Assembly (NCBI GenBank): GCA_028335825.1
Contig: JAIOKI010000012.1
Coordinates: forward strand, 248,001-312,000
From: Nosema muscidifuracis
Lineage: Eukaryota > Microsporidia > Nosematidae
Length of the DNA: 64,000 nt
Reading direction: 5' to 3'
Both the position numbers and the translations under genes were made by a program. Numbering within the stretch: the first letter of the stretch is position 1; each line of letters opens with the position of its first letter. This document shows, one piece after another, positions 1 to 10,069 of this stretch. The notes under the pieces were generated by a model. That model made no database searches. It had not been told where the DNA came from and saw only the letters and a program-made list of their open reading frames with translations.

Positions 1-1
1 A

Positions 2-2197
2 AACCTCTATAAAAGTAATCGCTCTAGAGATTTCTGGAAGTGGCTAAAGGGTATGTCTAACACATCAGTTAGACTAGACAATGTTTGTCTTCAAGACGAG
101 GAGGGCATAGCTCACAATGAGCAACAAAAGAAGCTAGAAATAGCTAACAAATTTTATGCTAAATTAGCAACATCAACTGTAGATAGTGACTCTATATACA
201 ACAAAAGTCTTTTAAAAGAGCCTCCTGATGACGTCACAATGGAGGAATTAATAAAAGCTACAAATAATTGTGGCAATAACAAAGCAGCCGGTCCGGATGA
301 AATTCCAACTGAGCTATACAAGGTACTACTTAGGCCTAGTCTAGTAGATAAAAAGCTGCCCTCATTCCTGGTGGATGAGATCAACAAATTTATAACAGGT
401 GCCAGCCCACCTGTTTATTGGAGTGCTGCTGATATGGTATGCCTCCATAAAAAGGGAGATGAAACAGATATCAACAACTATAGAGGTATTGCACTGATTA
501 ATACAATCAGTAAAATATACCTAAAAATAATCAATGATAGACTTACACAGTTTGTCGATACAAATAACATTCTTTCTCCTTATCAGGCTGGATTTAGAGC
601 AGGAGAAGAATGTATGAACCAGGTAGCAACTTTATTAGAAGTTGTTAAAAGAAGAGAATTTCGAAGTCTGAAGACATATCTGTGCTTCATAGACTTTGAA
701 AAAGCTTATGATAATGTTAGCCATGAGCTATTATTTAATAAGCTACAAAAGTATTGTATACCAGAATATCTGATAAATACATTGAAAGATATATATGGTA
801 ACACACAAATGAGAATCCGCATAGGTGGAGATACAAGCAGTGGCTATAGCTACAGAAAAGGTGTGAGACAAGGATGCCCTTGTTCTCCAATGTTGTTCAA
901 TCTGTTTATTAATGACATTTTTGATGACATGACAAAAGTGATTGTACCTCGATCAACAATAGCAATACCAGGACTGATGTTTGCAGATGACATTGTTGTC
1001 TTTGGTGATTCAAAAAATGATTTGGAACTAAAAATTCAACAAATCAGTAAATGGGCAGTTGACAATCAAATGAAAGTTAACTGTAACAAAAGTGGTATTC
1101 TCGTATGGAATACCAATACAAGCTATGAGTCAGAAGATATCTCTATAGATATTGACTTTGGAAAGATCTGTGAAGTCACAGAATACAGGTATTTGGGTGT
1201 TTTGATTAAAAAAAGCACCCTCGAAGATCATCTTGTAAAAGATGGAGCCTTTAGAGGCAAAAAAGCATTAGAAGCATTGAAACCAAAGCTTCTTAACAAG
1301 AGTATATGTATTCCGTTCAAGGGAATACTAATAAAGAATGTACTAGTACCTGCACTCATGTACGGTAGTGAGTTATGGGGAATGTCTAGTACAAGATCAG
1401 GGAGAATCAGTAGGATTCTCAGAAAAGCTGTCCGGATGATATTCTGGACAAAAATAGTTCCATTAGATAGGATAATGGATGAGTTCTGTATTAACAGGAT
1501 TCAAATACAAGCAGCTCTAAATCGCTTTAGAGCATTAAGGAAGTGGAAACACAACAAAACTATAATCTCGGAATTTGTAGAACAAGTTCCAAGAGCCAAA
1601 AAGACTACATGGAGTTCAAGAACTCGACGGTGGTGTAAAAGATATGTCGGACACGACTATGAAAGTATTGACTACAAAGTAGCCAAACAAAGAATAATAG
1701 AGGTATTGAAAGGTAGGAGATCCTATAATACTACCATAGCATCCTCACTAGCAGCACAGTATGGTATATTTGAGTCTCAACTCAAGTACATACTAACACA
1801 AATAAATAAGAGACAGATAAGGAATTACACTAAAATAAGATGTAATTTAATTAGATGGTCTTCTGCGTTAGCTAATGCTCTTAGAATCCCTCAGTATTAT
1901 AGAGAACATTGCTTTCTATGTGAGGGAGAACAGGAAAATCTTGAACATTTCCTGTTAGATTGTCCATCCTTATCTGAGACAAGATCTCTTTATGAGAACA
2001 AAATTACAGAGTTAAATTCTTTAACTCTGACAAAAGTAGAACAAGTTAAGATGATCATTGGTAATATCAATGACATTAAAGTTTCACCAACAGGAAGAAA
2101 AGCTCTACTTGTAAGAGTAGAATTTCTTGATAAAATGATAGTACAAAGATATATCATTGTACAACAAAAGAGTAGACTTCATGTCTCATCAGAGTAA
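2..2197 (+). CDS. LINE ORF2-type reverse transcriptase with C-terminal CCHC zinc knuckle (5' partial)
   Basis: The first methionine in the window is at 53, but the frame is open to the window edge, so the protein is N-terminally incomplete here. Numbering from that methionine, reverse-transcriptase blocks appear in order: KAAGPDEIPTELYK (about 77-90), KKGDETDINNYRGIALIN (133-150), FIDFEKAYDNVSH (212-224), RQGCPCSPMLFNLFINDIF (272-290) and the catalytic FADD (310-313), then YRYLGVLI. The C-terminus carries CFLC-EGEQENLE-H-x4-C, a CCHC knuckle of the type that follows RT in many LINEs. It would copy element RNA at a nicked target site. The clade is not resolved; a C-terminal knuckle with no visible restriction-like endonuclease fits an APE-type LINE whose endonuclease is upstream. 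Confidence 0.92.
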   Translation, partial: NLYKSNRSRDFWKWLKGMSNTSVRLDNVCLQDEEGIAHNEQQKKLEIANKFYAKLATSTVDSDSIYNKSLLKEPPDDVTMEELIKATNNCGNNKAAGPDEIPTELYKVLLRPSLVDKKLPSFLVDEINKFITGASPPVYWSAADMVCLHKKGDETDINNYRGIALINTISKIYLKIINDRLTQFVDTNNILSPYQAGFRAGEECMNQVATLLEVVKRREFRSLKTYLCFIDFEKAYDNVSHELLFNKLQKYCIPEYLINTLKDIYGNTQMRIRIGGDTSSGYSYRKGVRQGCPCSPMLFNLFINDIFDDMTKVIVPRSTIAIPGLMFADDIVVFGDSKNDLELKIQQISKWAVDNQMKVNCNKSGILVWNTNTSYESEDISIDIDFGKICEVTEYRYLGVLIKKSTLEDHLVKDGAFRGKKALEALKPKLLNKSICIPFKGILIKNVLVPALMYGSELWGMSSTRSGRISRILRKAVRMIFWTKIVPLDRIMDEFCINRIQIQAALNRFRALRKWKHNKTIISEFVEQVPRAKKTTWSSRTRRWCKRYVGHDYESIDYKVAKQRIIEVLKGRRSYNTTIASSLAAQYGIFESQLKYILTQINKRQIRNYTKIRCNLIRWSSALANALRIPQYYREHCFLCEGEQENLEHFLLDCPSLSETRSLYENKITELNSLTLTKVEQVKMIIGNINDIKVSPTGRKALLVRVEFLDKMIVQRYIIVQQKSRLHVSSE

Positions 2198-2341
2198 AAT
2201 CTGATACAAAAGTAGCTAATTTATTAGCAACAAAAGAATTAAATTCTGACCTGGGAGGGGTTTGGCTTAAAGCTGCATATTATGCCGTAGCATTCCGCTG
2301 AACTGAGTTGTGTTCTTAAATGGTGTATTGAACCAGGCGAT

Positions 2342-2411
2342 AACCCAAAATCCTGCTGAACGCAGGTCTCAGTCATTATGACTGAAGGATTTTAATTAAT
2401 CCTAAGGGGTT
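2342..2411 (+). other. Structured RNA element in LINE 3' UTR (three-way junction)
   Basis: AACCC at 2342-2346 can pair with GGGTT at 2407-2411. Inside lie AAAATCC/GGATTTT (2347-2353 with 2387-2393), a small TGC/GCA hairpin and a TCAGTCA/TGACTGA hairpin (2369-2375 with 2379-2385). The diverged copy at 3504-3571 keeps an outer stem and two hairpins with different bases (CGTTCC/GGAACG, CTGTC/GACAG, ATAGCC/GGCTAT). Pairing conserved while sequence changes supports a real RNA fold, probably recognised by the element's own RT. That role is inferred from LINE biology. Confidence 0.6.
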
Positions 2412-2546
2412 CCCAATCTTCCTACAAGCAAGACCTTTATGGTATGCTGGTGTGTGTCACATATTATTGGATGTAGAAGTTTTTACTTGCTGTGTGGCTT
2501 TTCTCTCTTATTTCAATAAATCATTTTATTTTATTTTATTTTTTAT

Positions 2547-3324
2547 TCTCAACTCAAGTACATACTAACAAAAATTAGTAAAAGACAGATAAGGAATTAC
2601 ACCAAAGTAAGGTGTAATTTAATTAGATGGTCTTCTGCGTTAGCTAATGCTCGTAGAATCCCTCAGTATTATAGAGAACATTGTTTTCTATGTGAGGGAG
2701 AACAGGAAAATCTTGAACATTTCCTGTTAGATTGTCCATCCTTATCTGAGACAAGATCTCTTTATGAGAACAAAATTACAGAGTTGGTACCTTCAACTCT
2801 GACAAAAATAGAACAAGTTAAGATGATCATTGGGAACATCAATGACATTAAAACTTCACCAACAGGAAGAAAAGCTCTACTCGCAAGAGTAGAATTTCTT
2901 GATAAAATGATAGTACAAAGATATATCATTGTACAACAAAAGAGTAGACTTCATGTCTCATCAGAGTAAAATCTGATACAAAAGTAGTTAATTTATTAGC
3001 AATAAAAGAATTAAATTCTGACCTGGGAGGGGTTTGGCTTAAAGCTGCATATTATGCTGTAGCATTCCGCTGAACTGAGTTGTGTTCTTAATTGGTGTAT
3101 TGAACCAGGCGATAACCCAAAATCCTGCTGAACGCAGGTCTCAGTCATTATGACTGTTGGATTTTAATTAATCCTAAGGGGTTCCCAATCTTCCTACAAG
3201 CAAGGCCTTCATGGTATGCTAGTGTGTGTCACCAAATATTGGATGTAGAAGTTTTTACTTGCTGTGTGGCTTTTCTCTCTTATCTCAATAAATTATTTTA
3301 TTTTATTTTTTTATTTTTTTTTAA
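2547..3324 (+). mobile_element. LINE copy 2, 5'-truncated 3' fragment
   Basis: It matches copy 1 from about base 1776 onward: the last ~145 codons of the RT frame including the CCHC knuckle, the stop, the 3' UTR and the ATTTT tail. The frame is uninterrupted from the truncation point to the stop at 2969. It begins directly after the ATTTT tail of copy 1. Differences from copy 1 are few, so the two are close relatives. 5' truncation is the usual outcome of incomplete target-primed reverse transcription. Confidence 0.9.
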
Positions 3325-3715
3325 TAGACTCAAAGAACTTAATCAAAGTACAAGATGATTCAGTAATGAAAGAAAATGTGTTAATTTATTAACAGAAAGA
3401 TTTTTATTTTTAGACCTAGGAGAGGTCGGGCATGATACTGTATGCTGTATTACTTTCGCTGGACTGAGTTGTGTTCTTAATTGGTGTATTGAGCCAGGCG
3501 ATACGTTCCTACCTGTCTCTTGACAGATTATAGCCTTCATGGCTATGACTTTAAGTAGTCCTAAGGGAACGATATTTTCTCCTATAAGCGAGGCCGTAAA
3601 GGTATGCTGGCGTGTAAAGCGCACTATTGATGTTTGTTTCCTCAGTGGAGATTTTGGTGGCCGGGTGGTTTTTCTTCATACTGATTTTATTTTTCCAATA
3701 AATATTTTTATTTTT
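3325..3715 (+). mobile_element. LINE 3' UTR fragment, diverged subfamily (copy 3)
   Basis: Only the 3' UTR and tail are present. Blocks such as CTGAGTTGTGTTCTTAATTG and the GAGCCAGGCGATA segment match copies 1 and 2, while the intervening hairpin arms differ with compensating changes. It ends in a T-rich ATTTTT tail near 3690-3715. Copy 2 abuts it, giving three elements in one orientation. Frames seen here on either strand lie inside the 3' UTR and are not genes. Confidence 0.8.
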
Positions 3716-3771
3716 TTTTATTTTTGTTATTTAATGGTATAATTAATAACTTTTTTTAATTATTTACTTTA

Positions 3772-5925
3772 CTAATCTAGTGTATCATAATGCATATTCC
3801 TAACAATTTCTTTGATTTCGGATTTTTCTTTTGCTTTCTTAATTTTTAAAGCTAAATTTACATATCTATTATCAAACTTGATATTAGTATTAATAAATAG
3901 TTTTTTATAATTCTCCATTTCACTAACTATGTTCACATTTAGATATTTTAAGCATAAATTTTTTATCTCGGTTGATTTAGATACACCATTTGAAACTTTA
4001 AATCCTTCATTTTTAAGAACATTAACACATTGATGATATTTTATATAGTTTATAATCTCTTTGTAATGTGTTATCATTAAAGTAAATGCTTTACTATCAA
4101 TTAATATTTTAGAGAATGTTAGGTATGTAGGTATAATTTTATCATACTCAATCCCTTTTCCAATCTCATCTATTAATACTAAAGAATCTTGATTTAATTT
4201 GATATTTTCAAAAAAATTAAAAATATCTATAGGATGGTTATGATTGTTGGATTTTAAGTATATTGATCTAAATATTTTCATTGTTGCATTCTTAGCTGTT
4301 ATAGGGTATCCTATTTGATTTAATAAACATTGATAAAATAATTGTTTCATGTAAACTGATTTACCGCTCATATTAGGACCTGTTAATATATTAAATCTTA
4401 GATAACTGCAAAAGAAAAAGTCGTTATATACAATTTTTTCTTGTTTGATTAATGGATGGTATGACGATATTATACATATATGATCATCTAATTTTGGCAC
4501 ACAACAATCATGTTTAATCGAAAACTTATAACTACTTAAGCAAACATCAATTTCTGATATCTCTTCTATCACATCAAGTAGAATGTTATTGTTCTGCTTT
4601 ATTGAAGTTAGTAGATTGCCACAAAGTTTACCACCTATTTCAATGATTTGATTAAAAGATTCACGAATTTTGTAATTATAATTTTGAAGTTCACTAGTTG
4701 TGGCAAGAAAATAATCTTTCTTGGTAGTCAATATTATTAATTTATCTATTTGATTCTTTTCAATTTGTGTTTTAATTTGTTCAGAAATACTTTTTTTATC
4801 TGAATGTAAATCTTTTCTGCTGACAGATGATAGACTCTTTTCTAAATTATGATATTTTATACTGGTTTCTTCAATCCAAGTTTCATCATTAGAAATTATA
4901 GATTTTGATTGTATTTTCTCATTATATAAATAAGATTTGTTATATATGGATGTTTCAGATGGATTGAGTATCATATTCATATTTGATATTTTCAAAGCTG
5001 ATTCATTGTTGTTATACTTAACGATTGTATACTCAAATTTCAAATCAAGATTAGATAAATATCTTTCTAGATCATTTTTTGTTTCTTTATAAATCTTAAT
5101 CGCCAAATCTAAATATTCATCAATATTTGATTTAAAAATATCAATCATATCTCTAATATCAAGTTCTTCTAAATTAATGATAGAAAGAAAAAGATTTTTT
5201 ATAACACATAAATCATATTTAAACATTTCAGATGTATTTTTAAGTACTAAATATGCGTTAATAAACTTTCCTATTTTGATTATATCATAAATATTTTTTG
5301 TCAATCCTTTAAATTCAAATTCATCGTCTACAATAGATAAAATTATTTTCTCAATATCAGGTATTGACCTAAATATTTTATCTATTTTAAGTGCTATAAC
5401 GTTATTTTCTCTAAAATCAATTAATAATTCATGTCTTCTTTTAATATCTTCTATATTTATAAATGGTTGTTTTAGATCTAATTTTAACTTTCTTTGTCCA
5501 TATTTTGTTGAAGTACAATTTACAATATCAAATAAATTGTCATTCGTATCATCAAAAACATAACATCTATCATTTAAATATTCTTGTTCAATTACTAAAT
5601 CCGGTGATTCTAAATATGTTATAAGTGCTAAAACAGAGCAATTAATGAAATAATCTAGACCATCATTGTAAGTTCCATTGTAATCAGATCTATTTATAAG
5701 CTCAATTTCGATATTAGATATTCTTTCTATAATAAAGACATGTTCCTTTTGAACAAGAATTTTTTTTAAATCATACTTTTTTACCAAACCCATTAGATTT
5801 GATAGTACGGATGTATCTAAGAAAGAAATGTATCTTACCTTATGTTCTGTCTCCAGTTTTATAGATAGACATATCTTTATTGGAAATCCTCTAGTACATG
5901 ATACACAACCCAAGTTTTTATGCAT
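3772..5925 (-). CDS. MSH4: MutS family protein, MSH4-like meiotic MutS homologue
   Basis: The 717-residue protein has a connector/lever core and a C-terminal MutS ATPase. Walker A is TGPNMSGKS (about 515-523), Walker B LVLIDEIGKG (582-591), followed by KAFTLMITHYKEI (612-624). NMSGKS and the KAFTL..TH stretch resemble MSH4 more than MSH2/3/6 or MSH5. The mismatch-reading N-terminal domain is absent, as in MSH4 and MSH5, which form a clamp stabilising meiotic crossover intermediates. The LGRGT element after Walker B has become IGKGI. It is shorter than yeast MSH4. The start ATG at 5925 has no C-run upstream, unlike many neighbours. It is divergent from the gene at 6476. Assignment to MutS is firm; MSH4 over MSH5 is an inference. 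Confidence 0.75.
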   Translation of the reverse strand: MHKNLGCVSCTRGFPIKICLSIKLETEHKVRYISFLDTSVLSNLMGLVKKYDLKKILVQKEHVFIIERISNIEIELINRSDYNGTYNDGLDYFINCSVLALITYLESPDLVIEQEYLNDRCYVFDDTNDNLFDIVNCTSTKYGQRKLKLDLKQPFINIEDIKRRHELLIDFRENNVIALKIDKIFRSIPDIEKIILSIVDDEFEFKGLTKNIYDIIKIGKFINAYLVLKNTSEMFKYDLCVIKNLFLSIINLEELDIRDMIDIFKSNIDEYLDLAIKIYKETKNDLERYLSNLDLKFEYTIVKYNNNESALKISNMNMILNPSETSIYNKSYLYNEKIQSKSIISNDETWIEETSIKYHNLEKSLSSVSRKDLHSDKKSISEQIKTQIEKNQIDKLIILTTKKDYFLATTSELQNYNYKIRESFNQIIEIGGKLCGNLLTSIKQNNNILLDVIEEISEIDVCLSSYKFSIKHDCCVPKLDDHICIISSYHPLIKQEKIVYNDFFFCSYLRFNILTGPNMSGKSVYMKQLFYQCLLNQIGYPITAKNATMKIFRSIYLKSNNHNHPIDIFNFFENIKLNQDSLVLIDEIGKGIEYDKIIPTYLTFSKILIDSKAFTLMITHYKEIINYIKYHQCVNVLKNEGFKVSNGVSKSTEIKNLCLKYLNVNIVSEMENYKKLFINTNIKFDNRYVNLALKIKKAKEKSEIKEIVRNMHYDTLD

Positions 5926-6475
5926 AATTTTTTATTTTATTTTTTTAAATGCATTTTTGCATAAATATAGAAATAGTTTGTTTGTTCCTTATAATTTTTA
6001 ATAATCATATTATATTATTTAAAGTATGAAAAATTCTTAGTTAGATCAAATATAAATAACATATTAATTTAAACTGTAAATAAAATATAAAATATTAATG
6101 ACATCGTTTTTAATTTTAGATATTTAATTCAATAATCGTTAAAAATATCGAGAATATGTAAAAGACTAATTTTCTTGAAAAAAATTATTTTTTTTTGTGA
6201 TGTTAGAAAAGCATCTACGACAATCCTAATTTTAAATATAAAAATTTTAAAAATAATAAATATTAATTTATAATTCAGTTGATACTATTCTCTAAAATAT
6301 CAAACTATTAGAAATATTTATTGATGTACCATTAATAATTTCATCTTTTAACGTATTTATAATACAAAATATTCATTTACTAATTTTTAAAGTCCATATT
6401 TTACTTCAAAATTTTTATTTATTTTTTAGATAGCTTTTTAAAAATTCAGAAATATCAAATTTTTTATCCCCAAAA
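5926..6475. other. Divergent spacer between MSH4-like and WD-propeller genes
   Basis: About 550 bases of A/T-rich sequence. The only motif seen is the ATCCCC run just before the ATG at 6476. The two genes diverge, so both promoters must lie here. No repeat or RNA gene was recognised. Confidence 0.6.
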
Positions 6476-8266
6476 ATGATAATCCGTCTTTTCAAACAAA
6501 TAGAATACAAACCACATTCAATAACGTCTATATCATCAACTGATACGAGTATTTATATATTTAGATCTAACAAGATGCTAGAAGTATTAGATAAACTGAC
6601 TTTACAAAAAGTAATGTGTTTAAGTTTAAAATATTCAATAATAAAATCGGTAAATTATTTGAAATATCTCATATGCATATCAGATATTGATGAAGTTATT
6701 TGGATAAATTTGATTGATATGAGCATTAAGGTAAACAAAATTGGATACAAACTTACTGATGTGGTTGTTATAGATTCAAAAATATATTTAACCACTTATA
6801 ACGGTTTTTTAATAGAAATATGTAATGATGATCTTATTATAAGATTTAAAACTAATTCTTTACTTTCTTGTTTGGTTTATTATGATAATTATTTTGTTAT
6901 TGGAGGTACTAATAAAATTTACATAGTCGATTCAGATTTTATATTAAAAAATGAAATAGATATCAATGAAGGATTAATAACTAGAATTTGTCATATTTCA
7001 GATGATAGATTTGGGCTAGTAACGGATCAAGGGTATTTTATATACATAAATATTAAGCTTGTGAATATTATACAGACCACACAAATTAGATCATCTAGTC
7101 TAAATACTTTACTTATTAAAGATGAATACATGTACACATCAGGTGAAGACAGTAGACTTATATGCTATAAGTTGATCAAAGATTTTTATATAAATTTATA
7201 TCAGGTAGATCTTCATTATGGTATTAGTAAATGTATTTTATATGACAATTGTAGAATATTTGTGGGAAATACTGATGGTATTCTCAGTTGTTTAGTACCA
7301 GATAAGGATAAATTTTTATATATAAAGATTTATGATAGAAATGTTGAAGTTTCTGTCAGTAATTCTAAATTATTAATTAATAACAGATCATCTTTAGATT
7401 TATTTTATTTAGATGAAGGTATTAAATCTGATAAGAAGATGTACTCTTCAATACAAAAGAGCTTTGTATCAGAATCTTGTACATTTAAATTGAAGAATGA
7501 ATTTACTAAAGATATGTCAGTTAAGAATTTACCATATAGAAATTTATTAAAGATATCTAATAATGATTATATTACAACTAGTAATATAATCAAAAATATA
7601 ATATTTTACAGTGATATACGTCATACTAGAATTATTGAGATAAGTAATTATAAGAATAAATCAAATCAAGAAAGTAAGTTACAGATACATACTCATGCAC
7701 TAAATGAATATTTTAAAGATTTTCAATCTACATACATATCACATAACAATAATAATTTTATTATACAAGATTCTAAAAATACAGTATATTTAATTAATAA
7801 GATATATAATGATAAGATAAAACAAGTAATTTGTGAGAATAGAATTAATATAATGGATAATAAGTTAATTAATATAAATACTGGTAAATTACTTATTGGA
7901 ACAAATCATTTAGTAATAAAGGATGATGAAGTTCTTATATGTTGTATAAATAATGGAATATATTTAACACAAGTTAAAAATTTTAATTTACCGTTTATAT
8001 ATAGAATTTATTCTGATAATAAACTCAAAAATGAATTTAGTATATATGACATCATCATTAAAATATTTATGTACCAAAATGAGATATGGTATAGTACACA
8101 GACTTATTTAGTTAATGCGGAAAGAAATATCAAATTTGATTTAGGAGCTGTAATTTATGATGTGTTTGTTATAGATGGAAATATTGTTGCTATTAAGGAT
8201 GATTGGAATTATATTAAGAATTATATAGAGAAAGGAATTTTTAAGAAGAAATATTTTATTAAATAA
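6476..8266 (+). CDS. WD40-like beta-propeller protein, possibly UTP4 of the SSU processome
   Basis: 596 residues built of repeated short hydrophobic beta strands (for example KIYIVDSDF, YMYTSGEDSRLICYKL and RIFVGNTDGILSCL), the pattern of one or two beta-propellers with degenerate WD repeats. The N-terminal strand pattern and the C-terminal stretch ending in KKKYFIK resemble UTP4/cirhin, whose C-terminus also ends in a basic KKKF-type tail. UTP4 acts in the nucleolus with U3 snoRNP in 18S rRNA processing. The start is set by ATCCCCAAAAATG. The propeller fold is well supported; the UTP4 name is tentative, since other propeller proteins could look alike at this divergence. Confidence 0.5.
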   Translation: MIIRLFKQIEYKPHSITSISSTDTSIYIFRSNKMLEVLDKLTLQKVMCLSLKYSIIKSVNYLKYLICISDIDEVIWINLIDMSIKVNKIGYKLTDVVVIDSKIYLTTYNGFLIEICNDDLIIRFKTNSLLSCLVYYDNYFVIGGTNKIYIVDSDFILKNEIDINEGLITRICHISDDRFGLVTDQGYFIYINIKLVNIIQTTQIRSSSLNTLLIKDEYMYTSGEDSRLICYKLIKDFYINLYQVDLHYGISKCILYDNCRIFVGNTDGILSCLVPDKDKFLYIKIYDRNVEVSVSNSKLLINNRSSLDLFYLDEGIKSDKKMYSSIQKSFVSESCTFKLKNEFTKDMSVKNLPYRNLLKISNNDYITTSNIIKNIIFYSDIRHTRIIEISNYKNKSNQESKLQIHTHALNEYFKDFQSTYISHNNNNFIIQDSKNTVYLINKIYNDKIKQVICENRINIMDNKLININTGKLLIGTNHLVIKDDEVLICCINNGIYLTQVKNFNLPFIYRIYSDNKLKNEFSIYDIIIKIFMYQNEIWYSTQTYLVNAERNIKFDLGAVIYDVFVIDGNIVAIKDDWNYIKNYIEKGIFKKKYFIK

Positions 8267-8539
8267 ATATTAATTTAATTTATGATTGATAGTTTTTTAC
8301 CAAATAAATTTTAAGTTAATTATTCTATGTCTTTCTATTATTAACACGTCTAAGTCGCAGAGGATGGGTAAGATTTGTTAGTCTAAACTAAGTTCATATC
8401 TTTGTCTTTTTTCATGGTTGCTGAGGAGATAAGGAGGCACAACTATTATTTTACATAAGACTATTAGTTGTCCTCATTAATCTTTGCTTTATTTAGCAAA
8501 TAATTTAAATTATAGATTTGGATTTCTTTTTATGGTATC

Positions 8540-9610
8540 AAATTTCTATGGTTTAATAATAAAAAAATCCAGGATTTTTCCTAATAACATTTGCACTGAG
8601 GATTATGTATCTTGTTTTCGATGCCGTTATAATAGGTAAAAATTGAAGTTTTGTGTCCAATGAGTCAATTTCAATGTTTTTAAGTCTTCTTATAACTTGC
8701 ATTCTAGTTCCATCAGCTAATCTAATGCATCGGTATATCCTATTTTTATAATATCTCGATGAACATAATATTTTTACATTATTGATACATCTACTTTCGA
8801 ATCAACAAGAGGTGATGTTTTTACGATAAGTTTCTCTGAAGAAAATATTTATATCTTATTTAGAGACATTAAAGAATACATGTAATCAACTTTATTGCCG
8901 TTTCTTTTTCTTCAGAATCATCTGTGCCATTAATTTTGATATAGATTAATAATAAGTATTTATATTGAAAAAAATTGTGAGATATGCCAATCATAGTCAT
9001 GCAGATCACAAAATTTATCTTGCTTAGTCTGTGTAAATTTATGTTGTTTTTTTCATAAAATCTTCTGTCGAAACTCGATTCAGTTTTTTATCTGAGCAAG
9101 GAATCCATGCTAATTCTTCTGCTCTCTGTATAAAATCTTACCATTCATCTTTATTTTCAGCTGTCTCAAACATTAGCTCTTTAATATCGTCTTGTCACTC
9201 GCTAATTAATACTTGGATTTGTGCATTGTCACAAGATTCTTAACTTGTAGTGTTATTTCTGCTTTAGTAAGTCAGAAAAGTTTTTCTCGTGGAGAGACGT
9301 TGATGTTAAGAACTAAGACAGTCAAATTTCATCTCATTGATTTTATGAATAGTTCTTTTATAGGCCTTTAGATTCTTGATATGAGAAATTCTAAATCCTA
9401 CTTTCTATTAGTTCTAAATCCGATGAAAGAACCTGCTCTCTTAGCTTTAGAATGATTATTTTAGTGAATCTTGATCATTCTTTCACTACCTTAGCAATTA
9501 ATTGTATATCTCTTAACCATATCGTTATGTCCTCTTCATAATTTCAATAAAAATTTAAAAAACCGTTTGTATTTGTAGCCATGACGAAAATATTATTTAT
9601 TTTGTGTCTT
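8540..9610 (-). mobile_element. Fossil Gag-Pro region of an LTR-type retroelement
   Basis: On the minus strand this non-coding stretch still shows a Gag-like helical, tryptophan-containing start near 9580, a zinc-knuckle-like Cys/His stretch near 9000-9060 and, further on, a retropepsin-like stretch (8560-8720). The order matches Gag then protease of Ty3-like elements. It is heavily broken (many interruptions) and old; no reverse transcriptase or terminal repeats could be recognised nearby. It is somewhat less A/T-rich than the flanks. Confidence 0.45.
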
Positions 9611-10066
9611 GAATATGAAAATATTTGGATTAAAAAATCATAAATTTTATCTTTAAGCTTAATATTTGAATGTCTTTTCAGATACTCTGTATAAAGCCAA
9701 ATAATGTTAGAATACGACAATTATTATAAATTAATTTATTTCGGGGGTAATTTTTTATATAAATTAAATAAAAGTATGTTATAGTATAAATTTTAAGTTT
9801 ATTAATTTATGGTGAGTGGTTCTTATATGAATTAAATTTAAGAAAATATTTTACAAAATGAATTTTAAGTTAATTATTTCAAAAAATCATGTTGTAGTTT
9901 TTTTTGATATATTAAACATATGTCAAATATCTCGTTTTTTTCATAATGTTCTTTTAAAGAACGCATTATTCTCTCTTTTATTATTTTAAAATCATAAATT
10001 AAAAAACTACTTTAACTGTCAAAAATCAATATATTTAAACAATTAATAATCTTTTTTTTACCCCTC
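9611..10066. other. Spacer upstream of CHK1-like gene
   Basis: A/T-rich, with no gene recognised. It ends in a T-run followed by CCCC at 10061-10064, three bases before the CHK1 start codon. Confidence 0.5.
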
Positions 10067-10069
10067 ATG
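10061..10069 (+). promoter_or_regulatory. CCC start-proximal motif of the CHK1-like gene
   Basis: TTTACCCCTCATGG: four C bases sit three bases before the ATG. This is the clearest example here of the C-run placed just ahead of start codons, the CCC-like signal reported for microsporidian genes. Similar sites precede starts at 6476, 12188, 15422, 20414, 24312, 29488, 40309, 44797, 54102, 57339, 58209, 61873 and 63295. Confidence 0.7.

Larger units (their letters stand above)
1..2546 (+). mobile_element. LINE (non-LTR retrotransposon), copy 1; 5' end outside window
   Basis: The element consists of a long reverse-transcriptase frame, a 3' untranslated region of about 350 bases and a tail of ATTTT-type repeats near 2520-2546. 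No long terminal repeats are seen, and the tail in place of an LTR is typical of LINEs. The reading frame is open back to base 2, so the start of the element, probably including an endonuclease domain, lies upstream of the window. Two further 3' fragments of related elements follow in the same orientation. With no stop over more than 710 codons this copy may be young. Confidence 0.9.

Noticed and set aside
3343-3742. Open frames on both strands at 3343-3624 and 3539-3742
   Set aside because: Both lie in the 3' UTR and tail of the third LINE fragment; conservation there follows RNA stems and not codons.
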